From assembly GCF_016881005.1 (NCBI RefSeq), contig NZ_JACOPV010000003.1:310001-374000 (forward strand): DNA of 64,000 nt, written 5' to 3'. The DNA is from Pseudomonas arcuscaelestis. Its GTDB lineage: Bacteria > Pseudomonadota > Gammaproteobacteria > Pseudomonadales > Pseudomonadaceae. The notes beneath the pieces were generated by a model. That model did no database searches and had not been told where the DNA came from. It was given only the letters and a program-made list of their open reading frames with translations. Of the stretch, positions 7,302 through 16,028 are shown one piece after another (positions within the stretch are counted from its first letter, which is position 1; the number at the start of each line of letters is the position of its first letter). A program made the translations under genes and the position numbers.

Positions 7302-8735
7302 ATGGTATGTGACGTTATAGTTGTGGGCGCGGGCGCCATTGGCGGTTCTATTGCCTATGAGCTTTGCTCGCGAGGTTTAACTGTTTGCCGGGTCGGTGAA
7401 ACCGATCGGGTCAATGCGGCGTCCAAAGCCGCAGGTGCAATGAATGGCTGTTATGGCGAGGTCACCAGCGGTCTGCTTGCCAGCGATTATGGTCGTCTCA
7501 AGTTACACATGGACCGCCAGGCACAAGACTTATGGCCGGCGTGGTCTGACCGACTTGCGCGCTCATCGGTAAACAACTGCAATCTGTTCAGCGCCCAAGG
7601 TACCTATGTTTTGCTCAACAGCGCCGGCATGGGTGAAGTCGATACCGTCAATTACCACGCCATCGAACACACCCTTGAACGCTATGGCGAGCCGTTTGAA
7701 AGCATCGACCCGAGATCGCTCGGCTGGCTCAACCCCAATCAACTGGTACGCCCATTACGTGGCTTGTTCATTGCGGGCGAGCACGCGGTAGATTCCCACC
7801 TGCTGCTGGAGAAGCTGGATCAGGCATTGCTGGCCGAGCACGGCACAATAAAGGCCGAGAATGCCAGGCGCGTACTGACCGAAGGTGGAGTTGCCACCGG
7901 CGTCGAACTCAACAGTGGCGAAGTTCTGTTTGCGAAAAAAGTCGTGGTAGCCGCCGGCGCGCACTCACTGGAACTGCTCAGTGGACTTGATCAGGTTGTG
8001 AGCAAGATACCGCCATTATTCAGTGGATATGGCGTTTCTATCCTGGTGAAACTGCCCAGTCACATGGCGCTTCCCACCTCGGTCATACGCACGCCCAATC
8101 GCGCCTTTGCCTGCGGACTGCATTGCGTGCCGCGTGGCGATGGGGTGCTGTACCTGGGCGCCACCAATATTCTCAGTGAAGAGCCCAAGCAACAGGCGCT
8201 GGTTTCAGATGTTCAATTCCTGCTGGGGTGCGCTGTCGATCAATTGAATCTCGACCTGCATGACGCCGAGATCATTTCTATCCAGGTTGGTAACCGTCCC
8301 ATTCCAGCCGATGGCTTCCCGCTGATAGGTGAATGCGGTATCGAAGGGTTGTGGTTGGCGACCGGAACCTATCGAGATGGATTGCACCAGTCGCCGTTGC
8401 TGGCCGCTTACATTGCCGATTGCCTGACGGGGATGAACACGACTGATCTGGACCTCACTGTGTTCAAACCGGTGCGCGCGCCGCTGACTGGATTGGCGCG
8501 GGAAGTTACCGTAGAGGAAACCGTCAAGCAGATGTTCGCCACCGGCTATGAATACCGCTGGGAGGTAAAACCTTATTGGCTACCGCTACTCGATAGAGGT
8601 TTGTCGAGTAACTATCAGCAGCTCATTGATGCACTGCATCCTACCTTTACCCCACCGCCAGAGTTGGTTGCGTTTTCTTATCTTTATGAGTCAATGCGCA
8701 CGAAACTTTCGAACTATTACAAGGCCTGGTCATGA
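7302..8735 (+). CDS. FAD-dependent amine/amino-acid oxidase (DAAO/glycine-oxidase type)
   Basis: The 477-residue protein starts at the ATG behind a GAGGTG site; an earlier frame extension to 7209 is less likely. The N-terminal Rossmann motif is V-G-A-G-A-I-G-G-S (about residues 8-16). The C-terminal FAD-binding part includes R-P-I-P-A-D-G-F-P-L-I-G and G-T-Y-R-D-G-L-H-Q-S-P, as in the D-amino-acid oxidase superfamily. It opens a tightly packed cluster (4-base overlap with the methyltransferase gene). A role in oxidising an amine or amino acid intermediate is likely; the substrate is not shown. The C-terminal extension of roughly 90 residues is longer than in simple DAAO enzymes. Confidence 0.75.
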   Translation: MVCDVIVVGAGAIGGSIAYELCSRGLTVCRVGETDRVNAASKAAGAMNGCYGEVTSGLLASDYGRLKLHMDRQAQDLWPAWSDRLARSSVNNCNLFSAQGTYVLLNSAGMGEVDTVNYHAIEHTLERYGEPFESIDPRSLGWLNPNQLVRPLRGLFIAGEHAVDSHLLLEKLDQALLAEHGTIKAENARRVLTEGGVATGVELNSGEVLFAKKVVVAAGAHSLELLSGLDQVVSKIPPLFSGYGVSILVKLPSHMALPTSVIRTPNRAFACGLHCVPRGDGVLYLGATNILSEEPKQQALVSDVQFLLGCAVDQLNLDLHDAEIISIQVGNRPIPADGFPLIGECGIEGLWLATGTYRDGLHQSPLLAAYIADCLTGMNTTDLDLTVFKPVRAPLTGLAREVTVEETVKQMFATGYEYRWEVKPYWLPLLDRGLSSNYQQLIDALHPTFTPPPELVAFSYLYESMRTKLSNYYKAWS

Positions 8736-9586
8736 GCCTGGATGAACGCGAACAACATGAAGTTGCTCGCGCGCGTCATTTGTTGAAGGCCGCCAGCGTT
8801 TGGGATGTGGACGGTGACTTGCAGGCCTTGGTAGATCGCTTTCTTGAGCGCAGCAATAAGGCCCGCGCACTCGATGAGTTCAAGCTGGCGGTCAGCGAGC
8901 GCTGTAATCGAATCCCCCTGGGCCATATTGTCGGCGCCGCCGAATTTGATCAGATGCCGCTGGTGATCGGCAGTGGCGTATTTATTCCCCGGCAGCACAG
9001 CACCATCATTCATACATGGCTGGACAAACAGCAACTGGACGAAGGCAGTCGGGTGTTGGACCTTTGCGCTGGCAGTGGTGCGATTGGCCTGGCGATCGCA
9101 CAGCGCAGGCCTGATCTTGCGGTTACGTGTGTTGAATTCGATGACGTCGCCGCGCATTACCTCAAGCGAAATATTGCTCGAATGGCCTGCAAAGGCATAT
9201 GGGCCGACGCCTTGCAGGCGGACATTCGCGATACCTCGGTGTTCGCCCCGTTCACCGGTCAGGTAGCGCTGATCGTGGCCAACCCTCCCTACGTTCCCCT
9301 CGGTCTTGAATTACTGCCCGAGTGGAGCAGTCACCATCCGCAGGCATCGGTGTATTCGGGCGCTGATGGCCTGGAGCTGATTCGACACATTGTCGAACTG
9401 GCGGTCGCTGTGCTGGTGCCTGGAGGATGGTTGGTCATTGAGCATGGCGTGGACCAGGCCAGCGCTGTGTGTCAGTTGTTCCAACAACACAGCTTCACGC
9501 AAGTCGAGGTAATTATCGACCCTGCTGCGTCCGATACCACTGGCATTGCGGTAATGACGGTTGGCCGTCTGCGTGACGATTGCTGA
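8732..9586 (+). CDS. PrmC/HemK-like SAM-dependent methyltransferase of the cluster
   Basis: The 284-residue protein shows the PrmC/HemK domain order: a helical N-terminus, then R-I-P-L-G-H-I-V-G-A-A-E-F and F-I-P-R (about 60-87), the SAM loop L-D-L-C-A-G-S-G (109-116) and the catalytic N-P-P-Y (184-187). N-P-P-Y methyltransferases act on planar nitrogen such as glutamine amide, adenine or aromatic amines. PrmC itself lies next to prfA in most bacteria, so this copy is a paralogue recruited to the cluster. An aniline-type nitrogen of a 4-aminophenylalanine product is a reasonable substrate, by inference only. The frame overlaps the upstream gene by four bases. Confidence 0.75.
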   Translation: MSLDEREQHEVARARHLLKAASVWDVDGDLQALVDRFLERSNKARALDEFKLAVSERCNRIPLGHIVGAAEFDQMPLVIGSGVFIPRQHSTIIHTWLDKQQLDEGSRVLDLCAGSGAIGLAIAQRRPDLAVTCVEFDDVAAHYLKRNIARMACKGIWADALQADIRDTSVFAPFTGQVALIVANPPYVPLGLELLPEWSSHHPQASVYSGADGLELIRHIVELAVAVLVPGGWLVIEHGVDQASAVCQLFQQHSFTQVEVIIDPAASDTTGIAVMTVGRLRDDC

Positions 9587-9605
9587 ACAAAAGGAGCTTG
9601 GTGCA

Positions 9606-10877
9606 ATGAATACACAGAGCAAACAGGATTGGATGACGGCTCGTCGTGACAACACCAGCAGCGCATTGGCAACCGCGCTCAAAGAGGGTCTGACTGGCTT
9701 CACTGTTACGCGCCGGGTGGGCAAACGCATCACCCTGCAGGACGGTGAGACGTTCACCGAGTTTGTGTCCTGCTCCTATCTGGGCCTGGAAACTCATCCA
9801 GCCCTGATGGAGGCGGCGCGTCAAGCCATGAGGGTTGGCGGCTTGCACCTGTCTTCGTCGCGCAGTGCCATGCGCCCGGTCTATCTGCCGCAGCTTGAAA
9901 CCCTGTTGGGTGAAATATATCCAGGCTGCGGCGTCACGGTGTTTACCTCGACCAGCAGCGTGCACCTTGGCGTGCTACCCCTGCTGGGCAGTGGCTCGCT
10001 CAAAGGCTATCCGGTACCCAGGCGCGTGCATTGGCTGATGGACAAGACCGCGCATGCTTCCATGCAGGTGCTCAGGGGTATTCTTGAGCAGTTTGGGGAA
10101 GTGTCGCGAGTCGAATCGACCGACCCGGAATCGATGGACGAGGCGCTCAAGCGCTGTAGCCACACTCAGCAAACGCCGGTCTTGCTGATCGACGGCATCG
10201 GTTCGATGAGTGGCCAGGTACCTATCGCAGAACGCTGCGCACAGTTGCAGCGGGCGGGCGGTTATCTCTACGTCGATGATGCTCACGGCATTTCAATTAC
10301 CGGGCAGCACGGCGCGGGCTATGCCTTCAATGCGGTAGGCCAGGTCTTGCCGGTAAACATGCTGTTGGCGGGGTCGCTGTCCAAGGGGTTCGGCGGCGCA
10401 GGTGGTTTCATCGTGGTGGCCGACCCAGGCGACATCGCAACCATCCAGACCCTCGCCAACCCGATGGTGTTTGGCCATTCGATTATGTTGCCGATGCAAG
10501 CGGCCAATGTGGCTGCGGCAAAAATTCATCTCAGTGAAGAAGTGGGTGTGTTGCAGCAGCGGCTATGGAAGAACGTGGCGTTGTTCGACGCCGTAACCGG
10601 CAAGCAGATGCTCAACGCCGGTATTCAATCGCCGGTCCGGGGTGCGCTGTTCGACTCAGAAGAGGCTGGCCTGCAAGCCGCGAGAATCCTGCGCGCCTAC
10701 GGCGTTCTGCTGTTTCCGGTGTTCTATCCCATCATCGCCCAGGGGCAGGCGATGCTGCGCTTTGCGATCTCGGCGATTCACAGTGAAAACGACATACGGC
10801 AGGTAGGCGTCGCGCTGAGCGAGATTGCGCACGCGAAGTTGTGGAAATCGCCGGGTAAGTCGGTCGCTCAAGGCTGA
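9606..10877 (+). CDS. Alpha-oxoamine synthase family PLP enzyme
   Basis: The 423-residue enzyme starts behind AAAAGGAG. It has the alpha-oxoamine synthase pattern: C-S-Y-L-G-L near 56-61, the V-D-D-A-H-G block (223-228) for PLP and the Schiff-base lysine in G-S-L-S-K-G-F-G (Lys260). Relatives (8-amino-7-oxononanoate synthase, 2-amino-3-ketobutyrate CoA ligase, serine palmitoyltransferase) condense an amino acid with an acyl-CoA and lose CO2, giving an alpha-amino ketone. No bio, tdh or sphingolipid gene is nearby; the neighbours supply 4-aminophenylalanine, so that is the probable amino acid partner. The acyl donor is unknown, and no acyl carrier protein is encoded here. Confidence 0.8.
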   Translation: MNTQSKQDWMTARRDNTSSALATALKEGLTGFTVTRRVGKRITLQDGETFTEFVSCSYLGLETHPALMEAARQAMRVGGLHLSSSRSAMRPVYLPQLETLLGEIYPGCGVTVFTSTSSVHLGVLPLLGSGSLKGYPVPRRVHWLMDKTAHASMQVLRGILEQFGEVSRVESTDPESMDEALKRCSHTQQTPVLLIDGIGSMSGQVPIAERCAQLQRAGGYLYVDDAHGISITGQHGAGYAFNAVGQVLPVNMLLAGSLSKGFGGAGGFIVVADPGDIATIQTLANPMVFGHSIMLPMQAANVAAAKIHLSEEVGVLQQRLWKNVALFDAVTGKQMLNAGIQSPVRGALFDSEEAGLQAARILRAYGVLLFPVFYPIIAQGQAMLRFAISAIHSENDIRQVGVALSEIAHAKLWKSPGKSVAQG

Positions 10878-10916
10878 GGCCCAGCGGCTTCAAGTGGCCT
10901 TACAAGAGGAGATGTG

Positions 10917-11252
10917 ATGATGACGCTACAAGGAACGTTACCCGCCGCTACCGCGACTATTTTGCAACCCCAGCGGGACCGACTGGATGTGATCAATAAC
11001 GAATTGGTCGAGTTGCTGTGCCAACGTATGCAGGTCTGCATGGTAATCGCTGAACTCAAGGCCGCGCATGGTATCGCAATGATGCAGCCGCAGCGTATTA
11101 CCCAGGTACTCGACACGATCAAGGCGAAAGCTGTCCGGTCGGGGTTGAATGCCGGGTACGTCGAGTCGATCTTCAGGCTCATTATCGAAGAGACCTGTGT
11201 GCAAGAGAACCAGTTGATCAATCAGCGACTGCACCAGGAAGGGCAGGCATGA
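10917..11252 (+). CDS. AroQ-type chorismate mutase, probable 4-amino-4-deoxychorismate mutase (PapB-like)
   Basis: The 111-residue protein is all helical with the AroQ pattern R-D-R-L-D-V-I-N-N-E-L-V-E-L-L near 22-36, then C-Q-R-M, L-K-A-A-H-G and a final helix with E-E-T-C-V-Q-E. Small standalone AroQ mutases next to a fused PabA-PabB gene are typical of papABC sets, where the enzyme rearranges 4-amino-4-deoxychorismate to 4-amino-4-deoxyprephenate. Translation probably starts at 10917 behind AAGAGGAGA; ATG 10920 is possible too. The gene overlaps the next by four bases. Specificity for the amino substrate is inferred from context. Confidence 0.8.
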   Translation: MMTLQGTLPAATATILQPQRDRLDVINNELVELLCQRMQVCMVIAELKAAHGIAMMQPQRITQVLDTIKAKAVRSGLNAGYVESIFRLIIEETCVQENQLINQRLHQEGQA

Positions 11253-13309
11253 AGATACTGCTCCTCGATAACTTCGACTCCTTCACCCACAACATTGCCC
11301 AGTACCTGTACGAGGTAACCGGAGTATGGGCCGATACGCTGCCCAATACGGTGGGCTACAGCGACCTGAACATCGAAGACTACGACGCCATTGTTGTCTC
11401 ACCTGGCCCTGGCCACCCAGGATCAGACGAAGACTTTGGGGTGTGTGCAGAGGTGATTGTGCAGTCGACGGTGCCCTTGCTCGGCATCTGCCTGGGTCAT
11501 CAGGGTATCGCACAGTTTCTGGGGGGGACGGTCGCCCATGCACCCAGCCCGGTACATGGCTACCGCAGCCGTATTACCCATACCGGAAAAGGATTGTTCC
11601 GCGATCTGCCGGAGCAGTTCGAGGTTGTTCGCTATCACTCCTTGACCTGTACTCACCTGCCGGATGACCTGCATTGCACTGCCTGGACCGATGACGGCGT
11701 AGTCATGGCGATAGAGCACAGCCATCGTCCGCTTTGGGGGGTGCAGTTTCATCCCGAATCGATCGATTCTGAATATGGACATGCGCTACTCAGCAATTTT
11801 GTACGCATGGCCCTGGAACACAATTGCATCCATCGCTCGCAACCGGGGGGCAGCCTGGGGCGTCAATCGGCGGCTGACCTATTCATCGCCGCCGGCGGCC
11901 TGTCGAACATGCATTTGAGCTTCCGAGAGCATAACGGGCAAGTCGAGCCATTGGCATTGTTTGCGCAGCGGTATGGCACTGACCGCTATGCGTTCTGGCT
12001 CGACAGTGAAAAATCAGAAAGGCCCAACGCGCGCTACTCGATCATGGGCAGTGGCCAGACGCCGGGGGCGGTCCGTCTTGAGTACAACGTCAATTACGAG
12101 CGCCTGACCCTGGAGGGGGCAAACGGACGCCTTCAAGTCGAGGGCGACTGCTTCACGCTGATCGGCCAAATCATTGAAACGGTTCAGGTGACGTTGCCGG
12201 AGAATCTGCCCTTCGTATTCAGTGGTGGTTTGGTCGGGTACCTGGGCTACGAGTTGAAGTCGTTGGTGGGTGGGAACAAGGTCTATCGCTCCGAATACCC
12301 CGACGCCAGTTTCATCTTTACCCCGCATTTTTTCGTCTTCGATCACCACCAGCACAGACTCTACGAATGCTTGATGAGCAAAACCGGCGAGCAGCCCGAT
12401 TGGCCGCCGGGTGATTTAGCTACAAATCGAATCGTCGACGAACCTCAGCAGTTTGTACCGGGAGCCGTGCATGGACTCGATATGGTCCTGGACGACAGCC
12501 CGCGGGAGTACATCGACAAGATCAGGCAGTCGCTGCAGTACATCAACGATGGCGAGTCTTATGAAATATGCCTGACCAACCGTGCCAGGGTTGCCTACGA
12601 GGGTACGCCGCTCGATGCGTATCGCCGGATGCGTGCGGCGAGCCCGGTACCCTATGGCGCATTTTTGCAGTTCGAGCGATTTTCGGTGCTCAGCGCCTCT
12701 CCAGAAACGTTCCTGCGAATCGACGCCAACGGTGTCATCGAGTCGCGGCCGATCAAGGGCACACGACCGCGCAGCGCAGACGCCAGCGAAGATCTGCAGT
12801 TGCGCGAAGACCTGGCCGTCGCCACCAAGGATCGTGCCGAGAATCTGATGATTGTCGATCTGGTGCGTCATGATTTGAACGGTGTGTGCCGGGCCGGCAG
12901 TGTGCATGTACCGGAAATTTTCGCGGTGGAAAGTTTCTCTTCGGTGCATCAACTGGTTTCCACCGTTCGCGGGCACCTGGCACCGGGGATGTCCAGCGTA
13001 GAGGCTATCCGCGCCTGCTTCCCAGGCGGCTCGATGACCGGCGCGCCGAAAAAACGCACCATGGAGATCATCGATGCCCTGGAGTCCTCGGCGCGTGGTG
13101 TCTACTCCGGCGCGTTAGGCTGGATATCATTCAGAGGCGGGGCAGAGCTGAGTATCGTTATTCGCACCGCAGTGCTGCAGAACCAGCAGGCCGAGTTCGG
13201 TATCGGCGGCGCCATCGTCGCCCATTCCGACCCGGCGCAGGAACTCGAAGAGACCCTGGTCAAGGCCAGTGTCCCTTATTACAGTTTTGTCGCCGGGTGC
13301 CGGCAATGA
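11249..13309 (+). CDS. Fused aminodeoxychorismate synthase (PabA-PabB type, PapA-like)
   Basis: A 686-residue fusion. Residues 1-190 form a class I glutamine amidotransferase with nucleophile Cys81 (G-I-C-L-G-H-Q-G) and the His168/Glu170 pair (F-H-P-E-S). Residues about 215-686 form the chorismate-binding synthase. The key motif reads P-I-K-G-T (Lys503); PabB-type enzymes have lysine here, whereas anthranilate synthases have alanine, so the product should be 4-amino-4-deoxychorismate. Further blocks are D-R-A-E-N-L-M-I-V-D-L-V-R-H-D-L and P-G-G-S-M-T-G-A-P-K. Fused forms of this kind feed secondary metabolism (chloramphenicol-, pristinamycin- and obafluorin-type pathways) rather than folate. 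Confidence 0.9.
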   Translation: MKILLLDNFDSFTHNIAQYLYEVTGVWADTLPNTVGYSDLNIEDYDAIVVSPGPGHPGSDEDFGVCAEVIVQSTVPLLGICLGHQGIAQFLGGTVAHAPSPVHGYRSRITHTGKGLFRDLPEQFEVVRYHSLTCTHLPDDLHCTAWTDDGVVMAIEHSHRPLWGVQFHPESIDSEYGHALLSNFVRMALEHNCIHRSQPGGSLGRQSAADLFIAAGGLSNMHLSFREHNGQVEPLALFAQRYGTDRYAFWLDSEKSERPNARYSIMGSGQTPGAVRLEYNVNYERLTLEGANGRLQVEGDCFTLIGQIIETVQVTLPENLPFVFSGGLVGYLGYELKSLVGGNKVYRSEYPDASFIFTPHFFVFDHHQHRLYECLMSKTGEQPDWPPGDLATNRIVDEPQQFVPGAVHGLDMVLDDSPREYIDKIRQSLQYINDGESYEICLTNRARVAYEGTPLDAYRRMRAASPVPYGAFLQFERFSVLSASPETFLRIDANGVIESRPIKGTRPRSADASEDLQLREDLAVATKDRAENLMIVDLVRHDLNGVCRAGSVHVPEIFAVESFSSVHQLVSTVRGHLAPGMSSVEAIRACFPGGSMTGAPKKRTMEIIDALESSARGVYSGALGWISFRGGAELSIVIRTAVLQNQQAEFGIGGAIVAHSDPAQELEETLVKASVPYYSFVAGCRQ

Positions 13310-14178
13310 CCAATGACACGGTTGTCGTGTTGGGCGGCGGCGGTCTGGTCGGCACGCTGATCTGCAGTGTTCTCAAACAACAAGGATTGCACACCAGGGT
13401 GCTCGATTGTCGCGCTGGCGAACATGAGGATGAGCATCACCAGGTAGACGTGAACAATCCACCCAGCGATAGCGCACAGCTCTTCAGCAATGCCATCGCT
13501 GTGGTCTTCGCGTTACCCGAACGCGTTGCCGTCGATGCGATTGGCTGGGTGCTGCAGGTTGTGTCGGTGGACGTTGTATTCATCCCGACCTGCTCGGTTC
13601 AAGGGCCTTTCTACAGTGCCTTGAGAGCGCAGGCCGCGCAGCAGCCGTTCATTGGCATCAATCCAATGTTTTCTCCGAAGCTTTCGGTCCAGGGGCGTAC
13701 AGTCGCGATCTGCCGGGACGACGAGGGGGCGACTCTATCGTTCATTGAAACGGCGTTGATCGCGGCCGGTATGAATATCAGGCGTATGACGCCTGCCAGT
13801 CATGATGAGTTGATGGCGCTTTGTCAGGCATTGCCTCATGCCGCCATCATTGGCTTTGGCATGGCGCTGGCGAAGTCGTCGCTGGACCTGGCACTGATCG
13901 AGGAGGTCATGCCACCGCCAATGCGCACGATGCTGGCGTTGCTGTCTCGCCTGTTGGTCAATCCAGCCGAGGTGTATTGGGGCATACAGCAGGAAAACCA
14001 TCAGGCGAGTCAGCAGCGTGACGCGCTGGTGCAGGGAATGGAGCGTTTGATCAGAATAGTCAGCGATGAGGATTACCAACGTTTCAAGCATGACCTGCAG
14101 ACCATCACCACTGCCTTGGGCTCACGCGTGGACAGGGGTGCCCTGGACTGCCAACGGATTTTTTCACAGCTGAACTGA
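13306..14178 (+). CDS. Prephenate-dehydrogenase-like protein, probable 4-amino-4-deoxyprephenate dehydrogenase (PapC-like)
   Basis: The 290-residue protein has an N-terminal NAD(P) Rossmann motif V-L-G-G-G-G-L-V-G (about 8-16) and a TyrA-like helical C-terminal domain with I-G-I-N-P-M-F-S-P-K. It overlaps the synthase stop by four bases. In papABC pathways this enzyme oxidatively decarboxylates 4-amino-4-deoxyprephenate to 4-aminophenylpyruvate, which a general aromatic aminotransferase turns into 4-amino-L-phenylalanine. No aminotransferase lies in the cluster, which fits use of a housekeeping enzyme. The mutase and dehydrogenase are separate here, unlike the fused TyrA of enterobacteria. 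Confidence 0.82.
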   Translation: MTNDTVVVLGGGGLVGTLICSVLKQQGLHTRVLDCRAGEHEDEHHQVDVNNPPSDSAQLFSNAIAVVFALPERVAVDAIGWVLQVVSVDVVFIPTCSVQGPFYSALRAQAAQQPFIGINPMFSPKLSVQGRTVAICRDDEGATLSFIETALIAAGMNIRRMTPASHDELMALCQALPHAAIIGFGMALAKSSLDLALIEEVMPPPMRTMLALLSRLLVNPAEVYWGIQQENHQASQQRDALVQGMERLIRIVSDEDYQRFKHDLQTITTALGSRVDRGALDCQRIFSQLN

Positions 14179-14222
14179 AAACCTATGCAGGGTGAGAGCC
14201 CGCTTGATAATGGAGCTTGTAC

Positions 14223-15755
14223 ATGTCATCGACGACAGGGGCGATCCAACAACAGCCTCGACTTAAGCGCTGGTGGGGATTGGCCGTATTGATGTTACCG
14301 GTACTGCTGGTGACAGTAGATAACACGGTGCTGGGATTCGCCCTGCCAAAGATTGCCGAAGCGCTGCAACCAACGGCCAGTCAGCAACTGTGGATGATCG
14401 ATGCCTACTCGCTGGTATTGGCGGGGTTGCTGGTGTCCATGGGCAGCCTGGGTGACCGGATAGGTCACCGTAAATTGTTGCTGATCGGGTCGTTGGGCTT
14501 CGCCACCGTATCAGTGATGACGGCGTACTCGGCAAGTGCCGAGCAGTTGATCGCCGGTCGCGCCGGCATGGGAATTTTCGGCGCCATGTTGATGCCCTCG
14601 ACACTGGCGCTGATTCGCTCGCTGTTCGAGGATCGCGAAGAACGCCGTCTTGCTGTCGCCATCTGGGCCACCTCTCTGACAGTAGGTTCGGCACTTGGGC
14701 CATTGGTTGGCGGAATACTGCTGGAGTTTTTCGACTGGGGGGCGATTTTTCTACTGGCTGTGCCTGTACTGATACCCCTGTTGCTCCTCGGGCCGTGGCT
14801 ATTGCCTGAATCCGAGGCGGATGCGTCGGGGCCCCTCGATCCTTTGAGCATCCTGCAGTCAATGGTTGCCCTCGGCGCACTGGTCTATGGCATCAAGCAT
14901 CTGGCCAGTGCAGGCCTGGACACACAGGCGCTAGCCGCTTTTGCCATCGGTGCGGCAAGTGGCTGGCTGTTTGTACGGCGCCAACTGCGGCTGCCGGTGC
15001 CCTTGATGGACCTGGCGCTGTTTCGCAACAAAACCTTCAGCGGCTCGGTTGCCATCAACCTGATGAGCCTGGCGTTCCTGGTCGGCTTTGTATTTTTCGC
15101 CACCCAGTTCTTGCAGATCGTCCTGGACATGTCCGCCTTGCGGGCGAGCCTGGCCTTGGTGCCGGGACAAATCATGGCGATTGTCGTCGGGATGCTGGTG
15201 GTTCCCGTTGCCCAGCGGGTTTCAGCGCAGGTACTGATACCGGCGTTGTTGGCGTTCACGGGGGCTGCATTTTTGCTGGTTGCAGGCCTTGGTATCAACC
15301 TGAGCGTGCTGGTCGTCGCCTTTGCCCTGTTGAACATCGGTGTCGGGGCAATCGCCACGGTGTCCAACGACATCATTCTGTCCGCCGCGCCACCGACCAA
15401 GGCCGGAGCCGCCTCGGCGATCAGTGAAACTGCGTATGAAGTGGGCGTGGTATTGGGGACCACCGTGCTGGGCGGCGTGGTCACGGCCTACTACCGGGGG
15501 GCGTTACAGTTGCCGGCGTTTCTTACCTCGCTGCAAGAGCGCCTGGCCAGCGAAACGCTGGCGGGTGCTCACACAGTGGCGGCAACCTTGGGCACTGATC
15601 AGGCAAGCGAGTTGATGGCCATTGCCGGGCGTGCATTCGAGGGCGGGATTGGTTTGATGTCATGGCTGACATTCGTCCTCGCGGCGCTTGCCATCGTCAT
15701 TGCCCGCGTGACCCTGAAAACGCCTCCGACGGTCGCCCAGCCTGAACTGAGCTGA
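14223..15755 (+). CDS. MFS drug exporter, DHA2 (14-helix) family
   Basis: The 510-residue protein begins at the ATG eight bases after GGAG. Hydrophobicity suggests 14 membrane helices. Motif D1-like L-P-V-L-L-V-T-V-D-N-T-V-L-G-F-A-L-P at the start, motif A G-S-L-G-D-R-I-G-H-R-K (helices 2-3) and motif C-like A-L-G-P-L-V-G-G-I-L are those of SmvA/QacA-type exporters. As the last gene of the biosynthetic unit it probably exports the product or gives self-resistance. It ends 17 bases before the convergent DUF1272 gene, with no clear terminator between them. Confidence 0.85.
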   Translation: MSSTTGAIQQQPRLKRWWGLAVLMLPVLLVTVDNTVLGFALPKIAEALQPTASQQLWMIDAYSLVLAGLLVSMGSLGDRIGHRKLLLIGSLGFATVSVMTAYSASAEQLIAGRAGMGIFGAMLMPSTLALIRSLFEDREERRLAVAIWATSLTVGSALGPLVGGILLEFFDWGAIFLLAVPVLIPLLLLGPWLLPESEADASGPLDPLSILQSMVALGALVYGIKHLASAGLDTQALAAFAIGAASGWLFVRRQLRLPVPLMDLALFRNKTFSGSVAINLMSLAFLVGFVFFATQFLQIVLDMSALRASLALVPGQIMAIVVGMLVVPVAQRVSAQVLIPALLAFTGAAFLLVAGLGINLSVLVVAFALLNIGVGAIATVSNDIILSAAPPTKAGAASAISETAYEVGVVLGTTVLGGVVTAYYRGALQLPAFLTSLQERLASETLAGAHTVAATLGTDQASELMAIAGRAFEGGIGLMSWLTFVLAALAIVIARVTLKTPPTVAQPELS

Positions 15756-15772
15756 CCTGGCCTGGCCTGACG

Positions 15773-16018
15773 TCAGTGACTTGGGCAGCCCTGGCCCTTG
15801 ACGATTCGCGTGGTCGAAGCAGGGTTATTGACCAGCTTCGCCGCAGCCCGTGCAGGGCGCTTCACCAGCTCGCCGGCACAATTGGGGCATCTGCCCTTGA
15901 GGTGCTGCGCATTGCAGGCTTTGCAAAACGTGCACTCGAACGAGCAAATCAACGCATCCTGGCTATCGCCAGGCAGGTCACAGCCACAGCATTCGCAATT
16001 GGGTCGTAGTTCCAGCAT
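15773..16018 (-). CDS. DUF1272 zinc-ribbon-like small protein
   Basis: The 81-residue protein has cysteines in pairs: C-E-C-C-G-C-D-L-P, then C-S-F-E-C-T-F-C-K-A-C and C-P-N-C, the DUF1272 pattern expected to bind zinc. The start at 16018 follows AGAGGA; a longer frame to 16093 would add an unrelated N-terminus. It is the last gene of the cbtB-cbtA-cobE-cobM unit, but a role in cobalamin metabolism is not established; it may simply be co-transcribed. Confidence 0.8.
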   Translation of the reverse strand: MLELRPNCECCGCDLPGDSQDALICSFECTFCKACNAQHLKGRCPNCAGELVKRPARAAAKLVNNPASTTRIVKGQGCPSH

Positions 16019-16028
16019 GGGCAGTCCT

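Noticed and set aside
7302..15755. Phenazine or folate locus
   Set aside because: There are no phz-type or fol genes; the P-I-K-G-T motif and TyrA-like partner point to 4-aminophenylalanine, and folate genes would not need a mutase or dehydrogenase.
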